Virus record (IMG/VR): IMGVR_UViG_3300042346_000439
Coordinates: 1-60,977 of that record
Reading direction: 5' to 3' (one strand)
Length of the DNA stretch: 60,977 nucleotides
DNA from: a virus
The translations under genes and the position numbers were made by a program. Positions 33,091 through 43,192 of the stretch are shown piece after piece. Under the pieces are notes generated by a model, which saw only the letters and a program-made list of their open reading frames with translations, ran no database searches and had not been told where the DNA came from. Position 1 is the stretch's first letter. Each line of letters opens with the position of its first letter.

Positions 33091-36000
33091 GCTAATGCTA
33101 TGCCTCGTAAATCTTTGATCTTTGGTGCAAAACTTGGATTGCTAGACAAGAAAACAATCTTAATTGCGAATTGTTTGTAGCCTTGGAATGTTCTTCCATC
33201 AGGTGTCGTATATGCAACTGTGTTATTTAGAACACGGAAAACGTCTTGCGTAGAAGCAACTGTAGTGAATGCAGATTCAACTGTCAATGATGTATTGTTT
33301 GCAATCGTAGAAACCACACGTTCTGTTCTAGCTGTACCGACAGCAATTGTGTCACCAATCTTCAAGTCTTCAATGAAGCGAGTAGATGTGCCAGTAACTG
33401 TTGTTGATACGTCAGAAACTGCAACTGTACCAGTAAGCAATTCAGAACCACCAGTTTTAGCTACAGACGGAACAACATACTTTTCTTCTTTGTACTCATT
33501 TTGATTGAGTGTGAACGTTTCTGTTCCAACTAATTCCATAGGAGTATAGAATTTATCATCAAATGCGTCTGAGTCATTCTCATTCAATAACTTAGCATAA
33601 ACTTTAATTGAAGTTCCTGGTGGACGATTGATTCTTAAATAAGTGACTAGATCAGCCGCTTCAAATCCGTCATTCAACGTCACAACTTTAGTAATGTATC
33701 TAGACTGTGAAGAATATGGTCCAGTTGGATTTTCTTCATTGCGAGTTGTCATTGCTTGACTGACTGCATTTGACGTGGTAAAGTTGTTTATAACAGTCAA
33801 AACTGTGTTACTTGTTACCGAAGAAACTCTGCGGTATTCGTCACCAAAGTATGCGTATTCACCAGGGAATACTTGTGTCGTAAAAGTTGTACCAGTACCA
33901 ATAACAATATTATTGCCAGAACTATATTCGACTGTTCCTGTTACGGCCGTGCTATCTGAATTGTTAATGATATTTTTATCAAAGTGAAATCTAATATTTT
34001 CATTGTCGATGTATGGAGTAATAAACTTATTAGCTGTAGACAATGTTGCTTTTACTTGCAAAGATTTAAATGCGCTTGATGTTTCTGAAGCGGTATTAGA
34101 AATTTGTTTTCTAGAACGTAACACCAATCTTTCATAGTTTTTAACTGTAGTATAATCAGAATCAACTGTAAATGAACTGTCAGCAGTCTTGATATCATAA
34201 GTAATGCTTGTTTCAGGAAGAATTTGATCGCTAATAGCTGGAGTCAATGCATCATAAGTAAATGCAGTTGTTTGTGGAATATTAGCCCAGAATGCAACTT
34301 TCTCTGAAGTATTAAATTCAGCAACTCTCATTGTAAATTTCATATCAATGTTTTGTTTTGTTGTCCATGTCTTATCATTTGAAGATGTGAACAAAATTCC
34401 ACTATTGTATGCACTTTCAATTCTAGTCTGTCTGTCTGGATTAGTAATGTCAATTGCACCTAATTCAGCAACCCAAATTGCGTAATCTGGATCATTGTTT
34501 TCAGGTTTAACGGTGAAACAGTAATCATTACCAGGACTCAAATAGATAGGATTCTTAAATGTAAATTTAGTTGCCTTAGATGCATCTTCACTAATTAAAA
34601 TGTTTCTATTGTTGACAACTGCGCTATCAGTTTCGCTAATAAATTGTGCAGATGGAAATCCATTTTCCATTTCACGAACTTCAACTCTAACATTTCTAGT
34701 GTCTTCTTGCGATTTTGTTCTGAAGAAAAGATCAATAGAAGTTAAATAGAATCCTTTTGTGAATGTATCTGGATCAACAAAGAAACTTTGAGACAATGGA
34801 TCCCAATTTCTTGGTGGCGGTGGTGGTGGAATTTCAGACCTGGCTATTTCAACTCTCTGTTCAGAAATAACTTTTCGACCTAACGATTTAATATTGTTTG
34901 TGCTATTAAATGTTACGTTAAATGGGCGAGAGTTGATTGTAAATGAACCAGTTTTTTGTAAAATTCCCTGTGAAAAAATTGTATTTCTTGCACTAGTTAA
35001 TGTTGTTCCCTCAGAATTTGTAGGACTGTCTGTAACTTTGAATTCACGTTGTCCTGTAAAAAATTTACCAGCTGGAACTTCAAACAATAATATAATTTGA
35101 TTGTTTTTAACAATGAGTGGTTGTGTAGCACCATTAGCAGTAGCTTCCCAAGTGCTTGCACTATTGCCAGTCAGTTGACCTGCGCTGTTCATCAAGTCGT
35201 TTAATGATTGTACTGTAGTATTACCGAACAATGAAATTTGAAAGCAATTTGCGGTAACGTTTACACCATCAAAGAATGCATAAACTCTAGAATTATTTTT
35301 TAATCCTGTAGCTTGAATAACAAAGTCACGAGGACGCATTCTGAGTGCGGCTTCAACTTGAACAACTCTATCAAACTTAACATCTTGTGTAGAAGATGTT
35401 GTTTGATTGCCTGCCGCTAATTGATTAAATGCTTCTTGTGTCGTTTGCTGTAGTGCAGTAGTAACGTTGAAATTACCAACTTGTGCTGTTTGATTTGTTC
35501 CAGCAACGATTGCAGTTTGCGTTGTGCCACCAATCCATTTTTGATTTAATGGTGCAACTTCTGTGTTCCATGCACTCACTAATGCTTTCCAGTTGTCTGC
35601 ACCTTGGTCATCATTGTAAACAACTGCTTTTGTAGGATCGTTTGTAGTGTCAAAGAAATTGTCTGTAAATGGTACAGCGATTAAATCACCAGTCCAAACA
35701 AAGTTTAATTCTTCAGCAAGTCTTAATTGTCTAGATGCTTTATCTTGTTTTAATCCCTTTGCTTCAACTTCAGCAAACGGCAACATAATTTTGTTGCCAG
35801 AATTTATAGTTGTTGTTGAAAGAGCGGGTGCTGTAGTAGAATAACGAAGACCAACTGTGTTTGCGTTGTCTTGTAAACATGTCAACAATTTGTTCTTCTT
35901 ATCAATTGCACAATCTTTACCATCACTAGATGTAGATGCTACAGCCCAACCTGTAAATGGGTCAACAAGAATACCATTTTTGAATCTGTCTAATCCATCA

Positions 36001-39000
36001 TTGTCTAATTCTGTTGTATCAGTCGCTTGTTTTTCTAAGAAACTCAATGCAGTAAAATACTCTAGTCTTTCAAGTCTCTCATTTATTCTTGCAACGTCAC
36101 GCATAGTGAATCGTTTGTTTTTCAACAATTTGATTTTTACTTCTGACGGTAAAGAAGGATATGGTGGAATAGTTAATTCTGCGATTTCTAATGTATCAGG
36201 TTTAGTTGGTGGAGATTCTGCTCTCTGATTACCAGCTTGTGCTGGAACACCATCATTGATACCGAACACACCAGAGTTATTAATGTATACTTTAGAAATT
36301 CTACCTTTGTAGTAGATTAAATCCGCATCAAAATCTGAACCAGATTCTGGAACACGAAGACCGAATGTTGGAACTTCATATGTGCCAACATCAATTGGAT
36401 TCAATGATGTGTTTGCAGTTTTGATTGGTCTGAAATCAATAGAGTCACGAAGTTTAAAAACTTTCTTAGTCGTAGGACTAGTGAATACAGGAATGTCAGC
36501 AGTTGTGATTGTAGTATTTGATGTTGCATTATCATCAACTGGATAAGAATTAACTGATGTATATCCAACACCCTGAGATGTGTCGTGTACAAAGTTGTCA
36601 AAGACTGCTAACAATCTACCTGTTGGAACATAACCAGTAATTGGTGTAATTGTTCCATGTTCGTATGCATAGTCACGTTGTCCATTATCTAATATATAAT
36701 TTGCAGTAACGTCTGTGTTTGCTGTAGTAGCGGCAATGGCGAATGATGATGATTGATAAACAGCGTGTAATTGATAGATATCACCAACACCTAAACCAAA
36801 TGGTCCAGACAGCCCACTAATGTGCGTATTTGGATTGATGTTTGCTTGCGTTTGAAAATTTAATGTTTTAACTTTTTCTTTTGAATTTGCTCTGTCCATA
36901 GAGACAATAACATCAGCAGTAAATGTTGCATTCTCTTTAACATCAATTGCTACTGTTCCTGGAGAAGTAACATTAACTGTTCGTGTGGCTCCTGAACCAC
37001 CATTGCCAGAAAGCGATAGAATTGTTCCTGTTGCAAGGGTTTTAGTGAATGTGTTTGCGGTAGAACCAGTCGTGTGTGCAGTCGATAGAGTTAATACGGT
37101 GGCCGATGCAATATTTGCGACCGATCTTGTTAAAGAATTGATAGTGATTAAATCACCAACATTTAACTGTGTATTAAAAGAAGTTCCACTTCCAATAACG
37201 ACAGTATTGGCGGCACCTACAGTAACAGTACCAGTCAACGCAGAAGTTGCTACGTTTGCACCAGCATTATTAACAACAACCATGTAGAAATCATTTTTCT
37301 GGGTTGCATTCAATAAGCCTGTACCGACAAACGTTTCGCTAACAACGTCAGTTGCAACTGTTGCAACACCAGACGTAAATGAAACAGTAAATTTCTTTTT
37401 AAATCTAAAAGAAGTTTCAACGTTTTCTGAATTGTCACGTACGGTTTTAATTGCTTCATATGGCAATGGAAAAATCATTGTGCCAAATGACGTTTCTTGT
37501 AAGACAGCACCAGCGGCTGTTGTTACAACATCGGCAAAACGTTTTGGTGTCGCAGAATCAAAAATAGAACGAACGTCTTTAAAATTCTTTCCTGCACTCA
37601 TCACGATATCGTACAAGTACAAATAGTATCTTGCATCAGCAGTACCTTTAGCACCACTCACATATTCAATAGAACGAACTCTTGCAGTACCGATTGCACT
37701 TCCGGCTGCGGTTGCAGTTGAATGTGCTAAGTTTGTAATAACTTGTTGTGCTGTATCATATAGATCAACAGTAGTTGATTCCATAATGTCCCATGCACCA
37801 ACAACTTCTTTGACTTCAATATATTGCCCATAATTGATTTGTGTCTTAGTTTGTTCTACGTATTGAGTGCTAAGACCTTTTTCAATTTCAATTGGAGTTT
37901 TTGTGATAAGTTGATTTCTATAACCAGACACATAAGATGTGAATGGATCAACTTCAACTAAAAGTAAATCTGTATTGCCACCTTCAGCAGAAGTGTATCT
38001 GCCATCATTGTCGCCATTTATTAAATGCTCACGAACAACGACAATTGGATCAGACAAAGTATAATTGCCAGATTCTTCTTGTGTGCGTTTTGCAAGAACT
38101 TCTTCTAATTTATTTTCTACAGTAATTGATTTTCTTTTTCTAGCAATACCATTTTCAATTTCTGTGATTGTGATGAATTCATTTTCATCTGTAGTTTCGT
38201 TCAATGCAACTTTTGTTAAAGTCGTATCAATCTTCAATCTGTCTGCACCCGGTGCTTGAAAGTTCGGTGTGCCTTGTGCATTGTCAACAAGAGTTTGATC
38301 TTCAATGTAATCAACAAAAGATTTATTTGGAACTAATCCAATTTTATAAGAAGGTTCGTTTGTATACTTGTCGAGTAAAATTGTTTGTGTAGAATGCTTA
38401 ACAAAATGATCTGCAACATAAACAACACCTTCAGAAACAGTAATCTTAGAACCGTAGTTATAGATTTGTTGAGTTGCAAGACCTTCGTTAACAACATTTC
38501 TTACTGCATTTGTTGCCGCAGCCAATGCATACACTCTAGATGTTGTATTTGCTGTAAAGATAGTTTCTGAGTTTGCAAATGCAGTATTTGCACTTTGATC
38601 TGAAACGGCTGTTACGTTAATTACTTGAGTTGCACCAGTGCTTAATACTGTGTTTGCAGTTGTCGCAGTTAATGTTCCATTTGTGTTTGAAACAAATATT
38701 TTAATTACACCAGAAATTGGGTCTGTATAAAATGTCTCAATCGTAGCAGTATTACCTGTTGAGAAGGTAATTGTATTTCCTGATGTGAGTGTAGTTGGCG
38801 CAACGTTTACTGTAAGAACTTGAGTTCCATTTGTTGCATAACTGATGAACAATGTTTTAGGATCATCACCATCAATGTCAGTAACTAATCCACAGTATGC
38901 TTTGATGCCGCTGTTTGCGCCATAGACAATTGTATTCAATAAATTTGCAACCGCAACTTCACTACCATTGTAGTTTGTCTGAAGTTTTACGAAATTTAAA

Positions 39001-39230
39001 TTTAAGTCTAGATTTTGTTCACATCCATCAACTAATGCACCTTGCTTGAAAAAATATTCAGCAAAACGTTTAGTCTGTACTTGTTGAAGAGATTGTGATT
39101 GTGTAAGTTCTCTAGCTTGAACAGCACGTCCAGGACGATAAAGAATTCTTACGAACTTTTTGTCTTCATCGTAATCGTCAAAGTATGGACTGGTGTCTAA
39201 ATCTATGCCACCAGGATATGTATTTGCCAT
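33087..39230 (-). CDS. 2047-residue virion structural protein (DUF4815-like), baseplate/fibre network
   Basis: The largest protein in the window. The N-terminus (YPGGIDLDTSPYFDDYD, FVRILYRPGRAVQARELTQ, LQQVQTKRFAEYFFKQGALV) is the conserved start of large T4-like structural proteins carrying DUF4815. A second conserved region around residue 1460 has a PPPPPPRNWDPLSQSFFVDP segment followed by GFYLTSIDLFFRTKS. Three copies of a 60-residue beta module (GTVTV..GTGTxFxxxLxVGDxI) occur near residue 665 and twice near the C-terminus. Position after gp8 suggests it does the work of T4 gp9-gp11, connecting the wedge periphery to fibres; this role is inferred. Confidence 0.8.
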   Translation of the reverse strand: MANTYPGGIDLDTSPYFDDYDEDKKFVRILYRPGRAVQARELTQSQSLQQVQTKRFAEYFFKQGALVDGCEQNLDLNLNFVKLQTNYNGSEVAVANLLNTIVYGANSGIKAYCGLVTDIDGDDPKTLFISYATNGTQVLTVNVAPTTLTSGNTITFSTGNTATIETFYTDPISGVIKIFVSNTNGTLTATTANTVLSTGATQVINVTAVSDQSANTAFANSETIFTANTTSRVYALAAATNAVRNVVNEGLATQQIYNYGSKITVSEGVVYVADHFVKHSTQTILLDKYTNEPSYKIGLVPNKSFVDYIEDQTLVDNAQGTPNFQAPGADRLKIDTTLTKVALNETTDENEFITITEIENGIARKRKSITVENKLEEVLAKRTQEESGNYTLSDPIVVVREHLINGDNDGRYTSAEGGNTDLLLVEVDPFTSYVSGYRNQLITKTPIEIEKGLSTQYVEQTKTQINYGQYIEVKEVVGAWDIMESTTVDLYDTAQQVITNLAHSTATAAGSAIGTARVRSIEYVSGAKGTADARYYLYLYDIVMSAGKNFKDVRSIFDSATPKRFADVVTTAAGAVLQETSFGTMIFPLPYEAIKTVRDNSENVETSFRFKKKFTVSFTSGVATVATDVVSETFVGTGLLNATQKNDFYMVVVNNAGANVATSALTGTVTVGAANTVVIGSGTSFNTQLNVGDLITINSLTRSVANIASATVLTLSTAHTTGSTANTFTKTLATGTILSLSGNGGSGATRTVNVTSPGTVAIDVKENATFTADVIVSMDRANSKEKVKTLNFQTQANINPNTHISGLSGPFGLGVGDIYQLHAVYQSSSFAIAATTANTDVTANYILDNGQRDYAYEHGTITPITGYVPTGRLLAVFDNFVHDTSQGVGYTSVNSYPVDDNATSNTTITTADIPVFTSPTTKKVFKLRDSIDFRPIKTANTSLNPIDVGTYEVPTFGLRVPESGSDFDADLIYYKGRISKVYINNSGVFGINDGVPAQAGNQRAESPPTKPDTLEIAELTIPPYPSLPSEVKIKLLKNKRFTMRDVARINERLERLEYFTALSFLEKQATDTTELDNDGLDRFKNGILVDPFTGWAVASTSSDGKDCAIDKKNKLLTCLQDNANTVGLRYSTTAPALSTTTINSGNKIMLPFAEVEAKGLKQDKASRQLRLAEELNFVWTGDLIAVPFTDNFFDTTNDPTKAVVYNDDQGADNWKALVSAWNTEVAPLNQKWIGGTTQTAIVAGTNQTAQVGNFNVTTALQQTTQEAFNQLAAGNQTTSSTQDVKFDRVVQVEAALRMRPRDFVIQATGLKNNSRVYAFFDGVNVTANCFQISLFGNTTVQSLNDLMNSAGQLTGNSASTWEATANGATQPLIVKNNQIILLFEVPAGKFFTGQREFKVTDSPTNSEGTTLTSARNTIFSQGILQKTGSFTINSRPFNVTFNSTNNIKSLGRKVISEQRVEIARSEIPPPPPPRNWDPLSQSFFVDPDTFTKGFYLTSIDLFFRTKSQEDTRNVRVEVREMENGFPSAQFISETDSAVVNNRNILISEDASKATKFTFKNPIYLSPGNDYCFTVKPENNDPDYAIWVAELGAIDITNPDRQTRIESAYNSGILFTSSNDKTWTTKQNIDMKFTMRVAEFNTSEKVAFWANIPQTTAFTYDALTPAISDQILPETSITYDIKTADSSFTVDSDYTTVKNYERLVLRSRKQISNTASETSSAFKSLQVKATLSTANKFITPYIDNENIRFHFDKNIINNSDSTAVTGTVEYSSGNNIVIGTGTTFTTQVFPGEYAYFGDEYRRVSSVTSNTVLTVINNFTTSNAVSQAMTTRNEENPTGPYSSQSRYITKVVTLNDGFEAADLVTYLRINRPPGTSIKVYAKLLNENDSDAFDDKFYTPMELVGTETFTLNQNEYKEEKYVVPSVAKTGGSELLTGTVAVSDVSTTVTGTSTRFIEDLKIGDTIAVGTARTERVVSTIANNTSLTVESAFTTVASTQDVFRVLNNTVAYTTPDGRTFQGYKQFAIKIVFLSSNPSFAPKIKDLRGIALA

Positions 39231-39252
39231 TTAATTTTAAACCTATTTTATC

Positions 39253-40533
39253 TTAGAATTGAATAATTAGTTTCACATCTTCAATTTGGTCAGACGCTCT
39301 TGCAATTGGAACTCTATTTTCAACATACAATAGATCACCAGAGTATGGGTCTAAACTTGCAGTACTGATTGCGGTAATTGTACGAGATGTTCCTGAAGTA
39401 GCGCCAGTGATTGATGCACCATTTGCAAAGTTTTGGTTGAGAGGCTTAGTTGTATACAAATAATTATTTGTTGCATCCCATTCAACAACAAATGCAGTAT
39501 TGCTTCCGCTTGTAACAACTTCATCTACTGTATAGTTACCAGTGTTTGCTACAGTATAACGGAAAGTTTGTCTAAATGAAGATGCCGTTGCTCTTGTTGT
39601 AGTTCCAAATAAAAGTGGATCTCTAACTAAACCGACTTGTCTGAATTCGTTTGCTGTGGAAATTGTATTAGATTCACTACCATCTAAACGAGAGTTAATC
39701 ATAACATACTTACCACCCAACTCTTCAACTGGATCTGCACCATGCCCACCTTTTGGTGAAATGACTGCTGTAGCAGTTGCCGCACCTGATGCAAATGAAA
39801 CTGTTGCTCTTGTATATCCTGAACCAATGTTAGTAACTGTAACTGCTGTAACTACGTTAGCAGTAATTGTAGAATTTGCAGTGGCACCAGTTCCGTCACC
39901 AGTAATTGTAACCGCAGGCGCAGTAGCGTATCCAGAGCCACCAGCAGTCACTTTAATAACGTGAATGCCGCCATTTACTGCGGCTTGCTGAACATCCCAT
40001 TGATCGGATCCGTCATCCGATGTTAAAGTCTGAACTGGAATATAATCATTCGTCAAAAACTTCAAAGCATTTGAAGTAGTAACTGTATACATGTATTTCC
40101 AAATATAACCATCAGCAGTTGTAAATTGTAATGTGCTTACACCTGTTGGTTTTGTTGTTGATGCTGTTCCTCCAGCATTAAACAAACACTTGTATACATT
40201 ATAGTCTTCAGTAAGAACATAGAAATCGTCATCTAATAAATTCGTGTCTTGGTCGTCATATGCGTCATAAACTGTACCTGAAGTCCAGTTATAGCGTTCA
40301 ATTGCGTGTGTTACGTCAGTCGATTGAATACGCTTTGCACCAAACATATCACGCCATGGAGTAAATTCAATATTTGCTGTGGAATTTACTGGAGTTGGAG
40401 GATTGTTATCGTCTGGAAATGCTGTATTTTTACCGACAAACAAATACATTGTTGTGTTTGCCGCTTCTGAGAAAGACTCCACGAACTGCTGTGCATTGTG
40501 GACTCTGAATTTGCTAGTTACTATGGAAGCCAT
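39253..40533 (-). CDS. 8: gp8 baseplate wedge protein
   Basis: 426 residues (T4 334). The start [20 protein letters not shown] and the end [23 protein letters not shown] match T4 gp8 (AIVTSKFR... and MIYMENRPPIIMAMDQTEEI). The central [14 protein letters not shown] is the gp8 DGYVWEYLFEI region. The excess length comes from inserted beta repeats with GSGY motifs (about residues 195-265) and a SGATSGT-type module near 350, both also found in gp7. It has its own late promoter and lies between gp7 and the 2047-residue protein, as in the T4 7-8-9-10 order. Confidence 0.93.
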   Translation of the reverse strand: MASIVTSKFRVHNAQQFVESFSEAANTTMYLFVGKNTAFPDDNNPPTPVNSTANIEFTPWRDMFGAKRIQSTDVTHAIERYNWTSGTVYDAYDDQDTNLLDDDFYVLTEDYNVYKCLFNAGGTASTTKPTGVSTLQFTTADGYIWKYMYTVTTSNALKFLTNDYIPVQTLTSDDGSDQWDVQQAAVNGGIHVIKVTAGGSGYATAPAVTITGDGTGATANSTITANVVTAVTVTNIGSGYTRATVSFASGAATATAVISPKGGHGADPVEELGGKYVMINSRLDGSESNTISTANEFRQVGLVRDPLLFGTTTRATASSFRQTFRYTVANTGNYTVDEVVTSGSNTAFVVEWDATNNYLYTTKPLNQNFANGASITGATSGTSRTITAISTASLDPYSGDLLYVENRVPIARASDQIEDVKLIIQF

Positions 40534-40581
40534 GTTTTTCCCTTTACTGAAATTTGTTCGTTGATACTATTTTAACTGTAG

Positions 40582-40589
40582 TATTTATA
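40582..40589 (-). promoter_or_regulatory. T4-type late promoter (TATAAATA) for gp8
   Basis: An exact TATAAATA on the minus strand, 49 bases upstream of the gp8 ATG in the gp7-gp8 gap. Confidence 0.86.
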
Positions 40590-40596
40590 ATTCTTT

Positions 40597-43191
40597 TTAA
40601 GCCACTTCTTGCTTATATGCTAAAACATTTGTGTAAGACCCCACAGGATTTACGTTTACCTGCAGATATGTTGAATTTGCCACGCTTTTAACAATGAATT
40701 TTTCATCATTTACAATGAAAGAATCATCAACCGAGAAGTTATTGGCAAAATTTGTTCCAGTACCAATGACAGTATTGCCTGAGAATGTGACTGTTCCTGT
40801 AATTTTAATAGTTTTAGCGTATGTACTAGTTACATTAGGATCGGATGTGAAGAATGAATCGAATGAAAATGCAGAGAATGTTGAAATTGGCGTATTTGCA
40901 TAATCACCAATAATCAAGTCTCCATAAAATGTTCCATATGCGGCAAACTCAACTGAAGGAATCGATAGTGTATATTGTTTACTTATGCTCTGTGAAAGAT
41001 CGAATTCATTTTCTGTACGAATTTGTAAGGTTCTATCGAATGTTGATGTGTTATCTAATATGCTTGGTGCAATACGAACCTGAACTTCTCTATTTGACAA
41101 CAAAGGAGAACTTACGTCTGCTGTACTATTAATAATTCTAGAATATCTAGCTTGTGCAAAACTAGGAGCAACATCGAATGCAGAAAGAATATACAAAATG
41201 TATTCATTCACGTTAACCAAAGTGCTAATTGTGCTACTGATAATTGGTGTAACATCAAGTACACTCTTGATTAAAATCTCACCAAACGTTTGTAAGCCCG
41301 CAGGATGAATAATGCTTTTGAGTGTATCTCTGTACACAGAAAAAACTAATCCGCTTCGGATAACATATGAAAAATCTTGATAATAGAAAGAGTCTTGAAT
41401 AATCTTGTAATCAATTTTACCATCGTCATTCAATAAAACGCCTTCTTTGATTCCTAATCCTGAAATAGTTACCGCAAGATTTGCATTGCCATCACCAATA
41501 GCAGATGCAGATGCATTGGCTGTACTGTAGTTGATACCAAAATTGGTAATTTCAACAGAACGAATAGATCCGATACCAGTAATATTGTTTGATGTGTCTA
41601 CACTAACATTTGCACTTGTGCCTTGAATGCCTGTTGCAATTAAGTTTGCGCCAGCACCAGTTGTAGATGAAACCGAGATAAGTGGAAGCAAACCCGGTGT
41701 GTAGCCATCGCCAAAATCTGTTAATTCAATACGTTTGATTGGACCTTTTACTAACCAGTCTTCATTTTTAATAATGTCGTAGTAACTACCATCAGCCTTC
41801 ATTTGAAATCCATCTTCAAACAAAAGATCGAATGTTGTGGTTTCTACAACCGATGCAATGATACCTGCACCACTATTGCCTGCATGAAGGCTGGTAATTA
41901 TAAGTGTATTGCCAACACCATAATTGGTACCAGCATTTGAAATTGTAATTAACTTATCAGACAACAATCCCAAAGATGCGATGGTTGTGTCTTGTAGTGT
42001 AATAGAAGGCTTCTTAAAATATCCTTCACCCCTATTGATAATAGATAATTTAGAAATTTCACCGACAGTATATGTGTTTGCACCAGAAGTTACTGTGTAT
42101 GTGTTTGCAAGTTCAGAAACTTCAAAAAGAAAACCAGTACCACCAGTGCCTGAGTTGCTGACTATCGCTTCAGTATTTAATTGATAACCATGCCCGATTG
42201 CGTTTACTGTTAATGCACTAATTGGTGATTCTTTAATTGATGAAACTTTAGCTTGTGCCTCTAGTCCATTGCCAGATATCGTAATGCTATCGTCTACTTG
42301 ATATCCAGAACCACCATCAATAACTGTGATACCAGATACAATGCCAAGAACAGTTGAAGTTAAATTGTTGTTATCAATGTCAACAATAGTTTCGCCTGCC
42401 GAAAATGTTCCACTTACAAGTTTAAGTGTCATTTCAGCAACTTCTACTGTGCCAATAAAGAATTTTTTAATGTCAACTACGTTTGCAAGAAATCCAGAAG
42501 TCTGACCACGAATAGTTTTATTTAAGAATAAAAATATGTCTGAAAGAGATCCAGTTCCTACAGGTGAAGTTCTGATAATTTGTGTTTTTTCAAATTTACC
42601 ATCCGATATTCGGAGAATGTCAGTTCCCGGATAATAAAAATCAATGTCTTCATCGTATAAAAGTTTGAACAAGAATCTGTAAGATTGCTCATTACTTTTA
42701 GATTCATAGAAATCTTTAAAGTATTGTGCAACTAATTTCTTATCACCATAGTATGATGCAGGTATGCTAGGATATAATTCTTCCCTAAGATATTCAACGT
42801 ATTGGTCAACAGAAGTTTCAATATTTTTATAATTTAAAATATTTCCTGATGCACGACCAACATTATCTTTAATTATGCTGATTGTTGCAGTAGCACCAGA
42901 AGTTTGGCCAGTGACAGTCTCAGTATATACAAATACCGTTCTTGAAGTTGGTGCAACTACAATAGAATTTGCTTTGACTTCTTTGATTGTAGCTAATGCA
43001 CCAGAAGACGCACCAACAACAGTTTCACCAACTACAAATGTTCCAGTCTTATTTGTTAGTGTTATAGTTGTAGATTGCATCCATTCGTAGTATGCTTTTA
43101 CGAACAGCAAGAATCTTTCCGTATTAACGGAAGAATTTTCGCCAATAAAAGATTCTACATTTAATGACGGCTTGAAAAATACATCATTCAT
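40597..43191 (-). CDS. 7: gp7-position baseplate wedge protein
   Basis: 864 residues (T4 gp7 1032). Assigned mainly by order: gp25-gp6-this-gp8. The N-terminal region (MNDVFFKPSLNVESFIGE, ERFLLFVKAYYEWMQ) and a middle segment YLREELYPSIPASYYGDKKL with YRFLFKLLYDEDIDFYYPG are conserved features of such wedge proteins in T4 relatives. The centre is filled with at least six beta repeats carrying G-x-G-Y. The C-terminus is a copy of the module shared with gp18 and the 2047-residue protein. A clear alignment to T4 gp7 could not be made by eye. Confidence 0.75.
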   Translation of the reverse strand: MNDVFFKPSLNVESFIGENSSVNTERFLLFVKAYYEWMQSTTITLTNKTGTFVVGETVVGASSGALATIKEVKANSIVVAPTSRTVFVYTETVTGQTSGATATISIIKDNVGRASGNILNYKNIETSVDQYVEYLREELYPSIPASYYGDKKLVAQYFKDFYESKSNEQSYRFLFKLLYDEDIDFYYPGTDILRISDGKFEKTQIIRTSPVGTGSLSDIFLFLNKTIRGQTSGFLANVVDIKKFFIGTVEVAEMTLKLVSGTFSAGETIVDIDNNNLTSTVLGIVSGITVIDGGSGYQVDDSITISGNGLEAQAKVSSIKESPISALTVNAIGHGYQLNTEAIVSNSGTGGTGFLFEVSELANTYTVTSGANTYTVGEISKLSIINRGEGYFKKPSITLQDTTIASLGLLSDKLITISNAGTNYGVGNTLIITSLHAGNSGAGIIASVVETTTFDLLFEDGFQMKADGSYYDIIKNEDWLVKGPIKRIELTDFGDGYTPGLLPLISVSSTTGAGANLIATGIQGTSANVSVDTSNNITGIGSIRSVEITNFGINYSTANASASAIGDGNANLAVTISGLGIKEGVLLNDDGKIDYKIIQDSFYYQDFSYVIRSGLVFSVYRDTLKSIIHPAGLQTFGEILIKSVLDVTPIISSTISTLVNVNEYILYILSAFDVAPSFAQARYSRIINSTADVSSPLLSNREVQVRIAPSILDNTSTFDRTLQIRTENEFDLSQSISKQYTLSIPSVEFAAYGTFYGDLIIGDYANTPISTFSAFSFDSFFTSDPNVTSTYAKTIKITGTVTFSGNTVIGTGTNFANNFSVDDSFIVNDEKFIVKSVANSTYLQVNVNPVGSYTNVLAYKQEVA

Positions 43192-43192
43192 T

